A stretch of DNA of 64,000 nt from Cardinalis cardinalis (lineage: Eukaryota > Chordata > Aves > Passeriformes > Cardinalidae): assembly GCA_014549065.1 (NCBI GenBank), contig JACDOX010000113.1:1555764-1619763 (forward strand). Direction: 5' to 3'. The notes beneath the pieces are model-generated. The model had not been told where the DNA came from. It saw only the letters and a program-made list of their open reading frames with translations, and did not search any database. The first letter of the stretch is position 1, and each line of letters begins with the position of its first letter. Made by a program: the position numbers and the translations under genes. Positions 27,301-39,300 of the stretch are shown in pieces.

Positions 27301-30300
27301 TTTAATTTAGTTGGAGTAGATAGTTCAGATTCTTAAGCCTTCTGTATTTCACATCTTTCATTATGCTCCTTAGAAACAGAGAATGCAAAACATACTTTGT
27401 ATAAGCTCAGCTGCTCTGCTTTTGAGTGAAAAAATCCTTACTGAAACATCAGTAGGTTTCTGCCCAGACACTGTCCCTGTCTCCATGCATTTCCTAGGTA
27501 CTAAATAGGTATTAAAATTGCACAAAAGAGAAGAAAAAGTAATGTAAAATATAACCTTAGTGGTTTTTATTGATTAATTGAATAACTTATTAGGCCATGT
27601 TGGAAGATAAATCTAGCACAAGAACTCTAAATACTAAAACAGAGCATTCAAAATGTCGTAAGCAATAAGCCAATGGCAACTCTTCTTGGAGCAGGTTTTT
27701 TCCTTGGGCTGTCTCAATCAGTCATGCCAGGGGAACTTGTGTGTTGTGTTTATCCAAGAACATTTTGACAAGAGCTCGTCTCAGAATATTGAGTGCCTCT
27801 TTCAGTCAGGCTGCTGCTTCAGATCAGCATGGATGTCTTAATTTTACAGGTGAACTTGCTCAGAACTCAATGAAATGTAACAGTTTGTCCAAAACCAGAT
27901 CTAAATAAATAAGTCCAGAACAACAAATAAGTACAAAATACATTCTGTATTTTAGAAACAATTTTTCCAGAACCTAAGGCTTTTGTATTTACTCCTTAAA
28001 TGACTTTAATTTCTGTAGGTGAGGTGTTCTAGTCTTACAACTATTCATCTCAGCATATCTGCAGAGATGAATAGTTGTAAGTAAATTACTTGCAATATGT
28101 GCTTTTAGAGCTTGATGAATCTTTTCAATGTTTGTTTTCCCCTGTATTCTTTTCCTTGAGAAAATAGTCAAGATGTGTTTTCTAGTTTTCTCACTGCTAA
28201 CTCGGCTCTCTGTTGATGGTGGTAGGTACTTCAAAGGCTTTGTGTTCTTGTGCTTGCAGTCACTGAGGCTTTGCACAATGGCTCTGAACAGTTTTGTCCA
28301 GAATTTCTCGAAGCATTAAATGCTGTGCTTTCTAATTTCTTCATGTGATTTTTTCAAAGTCTAACACACATAATGATATCTCTGAGGAAACCGACACAGT
28401 ACTTTAGGACTAGCTGCACTGTGTCTGATAATCCATCTACTGTAGCTGCCAAAAAGTTAGATTTTTGACATCAGCATCGTCTGTCCTTCCTTTGAGTCCT
28501 TGGATATGTATGGACCAGATATGAAGTCTGTGTATGCTGTGAAGCCTTAAAGACTAATATATTGCCAAATCTGCTTATTGCATTCAAAACAGTTTTAAAA
28601 AAATAAATTAACAACTAATTAAGTATGAAGTTGTATATACTGCTTGAGTATCTCTTGAATAGAGCAGTTCTTATGGTGCTGTGCCATGCTTCAGGGTCTT
28701 TGAGGTGAAAACAAATTATAAGAGTCTTTCTGAAACTTGCCATGTTCTTTCAAATTTTGGTGAAAATGCAGTACTGGCTAATAAGTTTGTGGGTTTTTTC
28801 CTCTCCATATGTTGAAAAGGACAGCTGAGAAATTGGTTGTTTCTGAAAGGATACATATTGTTAGGAAGTACAGATTGGTTTCTGTTTAGTTTGGCTTTTG
28901 GGTCTATATGTCCTCACTTCCTGGGGCACTATGGGCATCACCTGTGTTCATTTTCTATAAATTTCACTGCTATAGCTGAATAGATAAAAGCCATCTCGTG
29001 CACTCAAGGAGATGAGGACAAAAGGATGAGCCCTGATTAAATGTGAGAACATCAAGTCACAAGATAGGAATCTGTGAAGGGCCAGACTGCTGGTTCTGCT
29101 GCAGGTGGAACAACTCATTCTTCTTCCCAGCCTGGTACGACTTTCTGGGACAAACCTCCAAGTATTTCTACTTGGGCAAATGTCACAGGTAGAAATACAG
29201 AAGCAGGCAGTGCTGGCATCCAGCGCTTTGAGGAGAGGATCTGGTGATTGCATTGGTGCTGCATGTGTCAGATCACTAAAATAAGGCTGACATCTGTGTT
29301 CTACATCACTCACAGAAATGGAAGCCATTATCAGCTTACCAATGAGGGGAAGACAGTGCAATCCATTATGATCTCAGCTTTGAGTGAACTGGTTGGTTGT
29401 TAAATTTAATATTTTTAATACAGGTTATTTGATCTGGTAATTCTGGCTTTTTTTGTGTGTGTTAAACCTAGTGATTCAGCAGTGGTTTTTGCTTTAAGTA
29501 TCTGCAAAGTTAATGACAGAGAAATCATGTATACCCTACCTCTGGGAGCACAGCCTCACTGATTTGTAACTAATTGCAATTCTTTGATTGCTAGCATTGA
29601 ACTTCATATGAAAAGTCTTCTAATTCTTCTGTGTTGAAAATAGCATTTTTTATTCATTCTTTACCTCTGTGTTTCCCCACAAGTGTAAGGTTTGGGGTTT
29701 TTTTATGGTTCTTTACATTAGCATTTTAAATAACACCCAATATTTTTAATTATTTGTGTTATTGTAGTGCCAGAAGACAACATTCTGAGCTGAAGTCTGT
29801 ACTCATGCTTGGAGGCAAGTTTCTGACCCTAGGAGTTCATAGTCCATGCAGAATAGAGGGAAGAAAGGACAGGGCATGGAGCTAATGGGTTTGTATTCAG
29901 CCACAGAGCAGGCAAATGCAGAGCTAGAAAATGGCATGGATTTCTCACTGACTTCTGCATTATGTTTGAGGATCTTGCTAAGAAGATTAGTTATTGTTGC
30001 TACTGTTATCTCTTCTCAGACTTTCTTAAATAAGATATAAGATGGAATTTACAACAGGATTGTCTTCTCTAAAACTCACAGAATTTACGAGAGTATGAGA
30101 GTTCCTTCTGTTACCTTTTTCTTTATGATATAAGGATACAATTTACTTAGCTGGAATATCATTAAATAACACAGAACCCCTCTTCATGAGAATAGACTCA
30201 GCTTCCCACAGATAAATTTAGATATACTCAGTCACAAACAGACCTCAAAGATCTTTGAACATGGCAGCAGTAAAAGCTGAGTGCTGTTTGCTAGATCTCA

Positions 30301-33300
30301 AGGTCTTCATGTCTATTTGGGGAAGTACAGTAAGAAGGGGGAGGTTGAGCTATATGTCAGAAGATATTAAGGAAAATGTCACTGAAAGGTGTGAAGTTTT
30401 CTATTTTTTTGCAGCCTGTAGTACACAAGATGGAAAAAACTATTGGTTTGTCTGAATGAATATATGAAAATGATTTATGAATTTAGGATAAGGCATATGT
30501 GCTTTTAACACATTTTTATTAACACTTCTAAAAACAGCAGTAAAATCTGTGTAGAAAGCTAAAGGACTTGGCTTAGATTGTTCTGCAGGATGACAAATCT
30601 GTTTTGTGAAAGTTTGTGGGAGGCAGGATTGTTTGTTAGAAATATGGAATTTTTTTGGTTTTATTCCCTGCTGCCCCATCCTCATTATCTTTCAGCTCAG
30701 TGCTAAGTATTTACTTTTCTATCTAGCTCTGAATATTCATCATGACTACTAAGCTGTTTTTGCTTTTAAAACTATGTTTACCTCTCATTAACAGTAAAGC
30801 CTTAGCTTGAAGGTCATTTTTACATTGTTGCTGTGAGTTGACAAGGAGCTGTAGTAGAAATGGTAATGAGGCTTTGACTGTTGGGGTGTTTGGTTTTTTA
30901 CAACAGACTGACATTTCATGTTGGATCTGATGGTTGGAATATCTGTTATTACCTAAATTTTCATCTATATCAAGAAGTAAACACTAAACCACCTCCTGCC
31001 CCATCCCTGGCAGTGTTCAAGGCAGGCTGCATGGGGCTCTGTGATCAGTTTGTTCTAGTGGAAAGTGTCCATGCCAATGGCAGTGAGATCAGAACTGTGT
31101 GATCTTTAAGGTCCCTTCCAGCCAAAACCATTCTGTCCTTCTATGAATAGCTGTCTCTTTACTCATATTAATGTAGCAATTACCCCCCCCTCTATTCCTA
31201 GAGCCAAGGTTGTGAAGAAGCTACTGAAGAATGCAGCACAAGAATTAATGAACAGGCCAGTTATGCTGTAAATAAACTTCGCCAGCTAAATGACAAGCTT
31301 GAGTATAAGAAACAGGCTCTAAATTCCATTTGTAATTCACCAAAACCTGACAAAAAGGTATGTACCTTTAGTGTCTTCAGTTCTTTTATTTGGTTTTTTA
31401 AATTTTATTTTTGGGTAAGTGTATGTTTGTGCAGTATCCAGTTGTCACGTTTTGGATGGGTCAGATGGTTATTTCAGTCAACTTGCTGAACAGAAGATGA
31501 AATCAGAACTTAGTTTTAATTGTTTAGGTACAATAGCTTTTAGATATGGGGAATAAACTTGTGAATGCGATATAGATTGCTTTGTTGGCCACGGAATAAG
31601 GATCACTCTCCCGTGTTGCCTTGTCGGCGGCAAGGGATGTTTATCCCTTGCCTCCCTGCCCTGCTGGGCCTCGGGCATCTGGCGCTGCCGCTGCTGCCCG
31701 GGGGCTGCTCTGCTCCTGTGCCCGGGGGGTGCTCGGCCCCTGAGCCCTCTGCTGCCGCTCCGGGGCACAGCACAGTGCCCTCGGCTGCAGCGCCAGCTCA
31801 GACAGACTTCCTCCAGCTAAGGGATAAACAACCCCAGACCTTTAGGAGTGACCGATTCCTTTATTAGGAGCTAGGAGAAAGCACGCTGCCATCAAAGGGA
31901 GAATTCGGAGCGATATGAAACTTTAATCTCTGGACTAGGGCAAGTAAAATATATCCTTTTTTCTTTGTAAGCAATTTGAGAATATACTCAGGAGAAGCAA
32001 GGGGCCTGCACATGGCTTGGGCCGACTTACTTGTGTTGATTTTTCGGGCCTGTTGTTCAGATGCAGCTGGGCCTGTCTTGTCAGCTGTAATAGGATTTGG
32101 TTGCAGATGGTAGATGATGGGTAAGATGAACAAGGAGCCAAGGTGTTTTCCTAAAATCCTGCTGCTAGCGATGACAAAAATGTACCTGGGTAGTAGTCAT
32201 TGCTCTGAGCCTGGCTGGCTTCTTTATGCATTTTTCCTTCACTCAGGGTGAGTGCTAAGATGCTTGTCTGAATAGGAGTTGACACTCCACTCATTCTCTG
32301 CTGCCCAACCTCTGAGCATAGCTACCTCCAGGAGAAAGGTGTGGGCACTAGAGTTTGTGCCACCCTGGCCAGCTTCATTCCCCCTGCCCCTTCCACATCT
32401 TCCTTCTGCCAGAGGGCACTGCAGACAGCTGAAAATATTTGCCGCTGTTCTGGAGTGTCCCCCTTCCAACCCAAGCCCTTCTATGATTCTGTATAACTAA
32501 ACCTTTATATAGTGTTCCATTCAGATGAATGTTCTATGTTCCTTTTGCATTCTTTAAACCATAACAGCTATATTCTTTCTGTACTTAGGCTCCTGGGGAG
32601 GCAGGGATTGTACCCCTACTGAAGTTGTGGCTTTTTCCCCTGTATGTTTTTTGTTTCTAAAATATACTTGGTGTTGGAAAACAGCTACATCTCTGAAACA
32701 ATAGTAAAATGGATCCAATATTATTGTAAAGTCTCAGTATTCAGTTTGTAAATGTAACAGATGTTTACTTATGATAAAATCTTACCAGTTGTTCTGTATT
32801 TATTGAATGTTCTGGATGCCACTGGAGTCAATATAAGGTGATTGTAGAGAAACCTCAGTATTGATAGCAAAGTAAAATACAAATTTTTTCTGAAGGTGAG
32901 ATATTTGCTAGAAAATTGTTATATAGCTCACATAGATATTTTACATCTGACATGAGAGAAAAAAATTCTGAACATCTGATATTTTACAGATATGTTATAT
33001 AGTCACTATATATGTGTTATATATATACTTATATACATATAGTTATATATCTATATGTTACATAGATATTTTACATCTGACATGAGACAAAAATTCTGAA
33101 CAAGACAGAATTCCTGTAGCTCTGTAGAAGGCACCAGTTGTGGTGTAAATGATAGAACTGATAAATTTGGCTAAGTGGTATATCATATTTAAAAATGGAA
33201 AAGTGTCATCTGCTTTTGCTGTGTTTCTAATGTCACATCTTATGTATATTTCCACCTTCTCTTGTCATACTGTCTCCTGGCAGGATGTTTGGCTACTTTT

Positions 33301-36300
33301 TGTGCTTTTCACAATAACAAATCCTTGCCTTCTCAAAACTAGAATGAAATAAGTGATAACTTCGAGTGATTTCTAACATAGCTAAATTCCTAGAAATGAA
33401 ATCTGTTCCCAGATTCTTCAGTCACATGATGTGTACCTGAAAATGATAAAGATGTCTTCAGTAAGGTATATTTAATGGAAATTTCAAATTCTTATAAAAC
33501 ACACTGTGTGAAATATATAATCCTATCTCAAGTGTCTTTTATGCTGGTAGTGTGATAGTAGTTGTACTTCTAACTTGTTACTTATTTTAATGTGAGAGTT
33601 GACCTTTAAGATTGCTGTGTGCTCTAAAAGTTTAAGACATCATTGATTTTCTCACTTGTAATTTATTTTTTTTTTTATCCATAGAAATTGTTCTCCCTGT
33701 GCTTTTGTACCTTTTCTTCTTTTGGAACAGTGTCCCTCAAGGCATAAATCTTGTGTGCTGCACAAGCTTTTTCCTACCAATTGTAATGAATAAAGTTTTC
33801 TCTGCAGATTGTTTCTAAGCTGAAGGATGAAATTACTCTGATGGAGAGAGAGCACAGTGACCTTCAGCTGCACATTGCAAGAACAGACTGGTGGTGTGAG
33901 AATCTTGGCATGTGGAAAGCCTTCATTGTCTCAGGAGAGGTAGGGGATTTTTTTCTGCCTTTTGACCTGTATCTATTCAAACTTGAATGAAAAGCAGAAG
34001 AAAAATGTGTAGATACTTTCCTTACACCTGTTTATACTTAAAATTTACCTGTGAGGGAAAGAACCCCAACTTCTGAGCTCCTCTTCTGTTTCCCCAGTGG
34101 CTACTACGATGCATACACAGTGTCTATTCCTCAGACACTGTTGTAATGGAGTTATAAAAATTACCTGCATGTACATAAACAAGTTCTGGCACTGGGTAAA
34201 GTAATTTGCTATCTTAGGGGCACTGTTTTTCATAAGAACTGTGTCTTCCTATATTACCATGCTATTGCACTTGGGTGCTGTTGTGTCTCTGCTGTGTCTC
34301 AAAGATGCAGTGCCTATACTTTTTGGGTTTTGTATTTAATGGCTGTACAGTTTCAAGGGGCTTGAATGCCTGGAAAGAAAGTGCTTTATATCTGTAAATT
34401 GAAGAAATTGTTACTCTTTTTTGTTCTTGTTTTGCTGTTCCATTTGGGCATAGGCAGACAATTGTAGAATGCATGCAAAAAAGTGTGATGAAAACAGAGC
34501 ATTACCATCTTCCGGCTCTCTAGTAACACCATGAAAGGAACTCAGTGAATGCTTGTTATTTAGTAAGTGTAGGCTGACATACATAAGTAATCTTCTTAAC
34601 AACACCACTACGAAGATCTAAAGATTAATTGGGTCTCTACTGCCTTGCCTTTGTCTGCTACTAAGAAAATGTTCCTGAAAAGAATACAAATAGTTTTCTT
34701 GAGGTAACTCTTTGTTGGAGGGAACAAGTGTGCGCTGTGGAGTTTATTTGGTTGTGTCTTAAGCTCTTGCAAGCTAGTGATAGGTCTGTCAACTGTTAAA
34801 GTCATTGTGAAAGAAATTAATCCAACAGGTCAAAAAATGTAAGGTGCCAGTTTTAAAACCAAATTCTCCATGTGGAAACATCTGGATTTGTTTTTGTTTT
34901 AATGCTGTTTGCAGGTGACACTATTGAGAACTGAAAAGTTCTTAAGTTGTCTTCTTAAGAGTTATTTGTAGCTTTTGAAGCCTGGTCTTAAAATCCGGTA
35001 AACTCTGGGTGCAGAATGGCAGCTTTGCTTCAATGGGTAGGCTGGAGAAAACATGAGTGTTGTACTTATCTATGCTAATTAATTGCTTGAGAATATTCTG
35101 GCTGCAGTTGGTGATTTCAGGGGGCATGANTAGATGACCTAGTCTTTCTATCTGCAAAATACATGGTTGCCAATCCCAGAATATAGCTCTGTGATTTTAG
35201 AGAGAAAATCTTGGCCCTGTTGTTTAGCAGAAAACTTCAGTAAAAGTAATTTTTGCTATAGATCTTGAGCTGAAAGTGTAATAGCCAGTCATTGAGCTTT
35301 TAAACTGATCTACTAAATCAGTTAACAGACAATGCAAAAAAGAAAAAAATTACTTAAGTCTTGGGGAAAAAAACCATGTCCAAGCTCTTGTTTGTAATCT
35401 CTTAGCTTGAATATTTCAGTCTTTATACTTTTGAGTAATTTAAATATACTAAGTCTATGTGTGTGAACCATATATATATATATATATATAGTCGGTGTAA
35501 ATCATATAATCTCTAGGTGTCTTTTAGTAGCTCGTATTTTTGATAAAACTTACTTTGGAGACTCAGTGTTTTGGCTGACTGATAGAGGTTGAAAAATACA
35601 GTAGGAACATGCAGAATGAGGGGGTCTATGATAACAACTTGTGTAATTCTGAGTGTCTCTTCCCTGTTACAGGTATGTAACTTAGAGCTAAATAATCTAA
35701 CTTGATCTGCTTGNTTTAATTGTTTTGGCCTTGTATAATTTAATATTTTAACAGACATTCTGTCTTCCTTGTCCAAAGAGAGACTGTTTCAGAGCATAAC
35801 ATTTAAAAAAAAATCTATTGCTTTTAGAAGGAATTGAGTTTGTAGATCTGAATAAGGTGAAAAAATTGCATGTTTCTTGTGGTTTCCACACTACACAGAA
35901 GAAGTGGCTGAAAAGCTGCTCAGTGGACAGGAACTTGGGGCTGCTGGTTGACAGCTGTCTGAACATGAGCCAGGAGTGTGCCCAGGTGGTCAAGGAGACC
36001 AAATGCAGCCTGACCTGTACCAGAAACAGTGTGGCCAGCAGGAACAGGGAAGTGATTTTCCCCCAGTACTTGGCAGCACCTAAAAACAGGGCTAGAGAAG
36101 GGTTTGGAAGGTTGGGAAAAAGCTGGATGGTTTTTTGGGCAGCGGCATTAGAAGTGCAGTCTTATGATGTGGCATGTGAGGTTTGTGTTCAGCAGGATCT
36201 CTGGGCTTTGGCTCTGACCCCCGGGGCACCTCTTGGCTGGAAACAATAGAGGTGCTGGTGGCTTGGCAGATGTGCAGCTCATCTTGAGCAGGCTGCAGGT

Positions 36301-39300
36301 CTGTCAAGGGTAAATGCAACCCTTGAACACATTAGGAGGCAGTTTCCACTCAGGATGAGGAAGTGTTACAGCTGCTTTGCAGGTGCTGCTGGGCTGTGTC
36401 TCTTGAGAAGGGGGGATTTGAATGAGAAACTTCTCCCACAAGAAGTAGTTCTGAAAGCACTTCCAAATTTTGTTTGCTTAACTTAGCAAAAGGGAGAATC
36501 AGAGGAATACGGCTCTATAGTTTGAATTAATTAAGGATAGCAATTGTATGAGGTGGTGCCTGCTAACAGCAGAGGAATAGGTCTCCTGGTTTAGAAGACC
36601 TCCTAACATTTAATATTTGTTTTCCAGTTTACTCATTCATTTGGGAAAACAAATTCACAAGCACCTAAGTTGATAAAAAAAATTTGTATTCCTAAGAAGA
36701 TCTTGAAAGTTTTCAGTATTTATTTGAGAGTACTTGAAAAAAAAAGCAGTAATGTGTCTCCATCTAGTAATTGGAATTGAGAGGATTCTGCACATAGCTC
36801 GAAGGAGGAGTATTAAGTCCTCCCATTTTGAAAATGTGCTTTCAGAGGGGTGACTCTCTCCTGACAATTACAGTTCAGATGACCTTACACATGCAAACCC
36901 CTGCCCTGGGAACAGATTTAGCATGGACAATCATAGGCATGACTCAAATCAGCAATTTCAGCACTCCTAGTATTGAAAAGTGACAGCCAGGAGGTATTTG
37001 TGGGTCACCTACAAACACAGATCCAATGTAGCTCAGGGTAGACAGGGCAGGGACTGTCCCAGACAATCCCAGTTATTCTGCACCATGTCTCTCTGACCTG
37101 CACCTTGGATCTGTTCAAGCATCTGTTTCTGCAGTAGTCTGGCAGGAGATAGGCACTTCTCCAAATAGTTGCACTGAGAACCAGGCAGATTTGCAGGCAT
37201 TCAGGCTGATGCTTTGTATTCTGTCTGAGTGCTGCTGCAGCTTTTTGACAGAGATTTGTGAAATCTGGGCCTCAGACTTGGTTTCCCAGTGGTCCTTGTG
37301 CAGCTTTATGAGGAGTGCGTCACAGGGAATATTATCAATGTACAGCTCTGAATAGCTTAAAAATATGAAGGTACATTTCAGCCACATGGCTTTTACAAGG
37401 GTGATGTAGGTGCTTGTCAAATTATTCATCCATAGCACTGTGTTGCCAGATCTTTACAGACTTCTCAGAAAAGGTGTCATAATTATATGAATTTTAAAGT
37501 TTATTCTTTTCCTAAATAGATTTGCTAAATATTCTTTAAAAAAAAAGCTTTAAGCTTATAACTTTGCCCCAAAAAACTGGGAGTGGTATTTTATAATTAC
37601 CTTATCATTATTTACATATAAAGACATTATTTGTATATAAAGACAAGCATTGTAGAATGAAATATTTTATGCATTTCCATTATTTGTCTTTCATAATCAA
37701 TCTGGGTGTCTCCTCAAAATAAGTAAACAAAAATTTGCTACCAATAGGACATAAGGATGAAATTCTTATGCCAATTCTCAAATTAAGAAAGCGTGTGGTC
37801 ACACTGCTGCCGTCATCTCAAGAAAAATTGTTTAACTTTGCTGTAGTTTTCCCATTTGCACAATGTGGTTAATTGCTTCTCCTTCCTCTGGGCTGAGGAT
37901 TGTAGTTGGATTTATAAGTATTTTTGTCAAGTTGTGAATTCCTCAGAAATAGTGCATGGATACCACAAACTGTGCAAGGAGAACAGCTCAAGTGAGCAGA
38001 GAAATCGCTCCATAGCAGCACCAGCTGTTGCTAGACCCAGCTGCAAAGCTGCTGTGCCTGCTGTGTGGGTGAGCCTCAGCAGACGCACTGGGAAGGGAGG
38101 ATGGAAGTGAAGGGAGAACACTCAGGTAAATGCAGATAGGAGAGATGGAGTATTGATGAGCAATCACAAAACTATATGGCAGGTACCTTAAAAACTGAAA
38201 TAATACACTCAGATATGTGAAGAGGACATGTCAGGGAGACATGGCTGCTGGTGGACAGCATTGCAAATTCTAGGTAAGGTGTAATAGTGGTTAGCTGGAG
38301 GACTGGTTCAGGACTGGCACAGCACCTTGGGTGAAGGTTAGTTCATTAAGGGAATTGCTCCATATGTAGCTTTCAAATCTTAAGAGAAGTGTGGGACTGA
38401 TGACTGGGTTTGCAAGCCACTCACTGTTCAGATGTTCCTGTGTTCATAGTTCCACTGTTTACTTTCAACAGAGATTACCTTATGTGTTTTTCTTCCCCCA
38501 CAAGGTTTTAGAAGAGAATGGAGAACAAGTGCCCTGTTACTCTGTCATGGTGAGTTTACAAGAAGTTGGTGGAGCTGAAACTAAGAACTGGACTGTTCCC
38601 AGGAAGCTCAATGAGTTTCAGAACCTACACCGCAAACTCAGCGAGGTACGAATCCTGGTTATGGGAGGGTAAAGATACAAACTGCCAAAATTGTCAGAAT
38701 GATAGCAATTTAATGCTACCAGTTTTAATGCCAGCCTTTTGGCTTTTAGCCCTTTAGAGGTAGATTTCTATCTGCATATTTCTGGTCTCTGACAGATGAT
38801 TATAAAACCTGTTTATAATTTTTTCCCCTTAATCATGTTTTATTGGACTAACCCCATTTCAAAATGGTATATGCTCTGCACTGTCATACAGGAGCCTGCT
38901 ATAAGAATGAAGTTTTATGTCTGGCTTCTAGGGAAGTATTAGAAATGACAGCTTTTGGGGAGAGAGAAAGTTGGGATTTTTTTTCCCCAGTACTTTAACC
39001 TTTCTGTCTGATAAGGAATAGATAACGGTGCTGTAAAGGGAGAGGGTTTAGATGTGTCAGCCCATAGTGGTAAGAGGAAGGTGTTTTCTTGAGAGGGGTG
39101 CGGCAGTGAGAGCAAAAAGGAGTCTCTTCATTTCCGTCTGAACCACCTGTCTTTTTCTCTGCATACATCTTAACTGAGCTCTCCTTTCTCCTACACAGTG
39201 TTTTCCATCATTAAAGAAAGTTCAGTTGCCTTCTCTCAGCAAGCTGCCCTTCAAATCCATAGACCAGAAATTCATGGAGAAATCCAAGAACCAGCTTAAT

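Larger units (their letters stand above)
27084..31201 (+). other. SNX25: SNX25 intron f-g
   Basis: 4.1 kb; contains the 18-bp perfect hairpin at 28034 and the CR1 tail at 31000, then a C8 run in the pyrimidine tract. Confidence 0.9.
31358..33807 (+). other. SNX25: SNX25 intron g-h
   Basis: 2.45 kb; holds the GC-rich block at 31600, a CR1 tail at 32459 and the 44-bp direct repeat at 32931/33061. Confidence 0.9.
33940..38504 (+). other. SNX25: SNX25 intron h-i
   Basis: 4.6 kb; holds the (TA)10 run, the CR1 fragment at 35900 and N bases at 35130 and 35714. Confidence 0.9.

Noticed and set aside
28034..28081. Annotating the 18-bp hairpin as a miRNA gene
   Set aside because: The stem is too short for a normal precursor and the flanks do not pair; kept only as a repeat and a finding.
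31478..31867. Frames on both strands across the GC-rich intron block
   Set aside because: Low-complexity Pro/Gly/Arg/Ala peptides with no splice context; composition explains the lack of stops.
35818..36249. 143-codon + strand frame as a gene
   Set aside because: Its middle is CR1 ORF2 sequence; the ends are intron.
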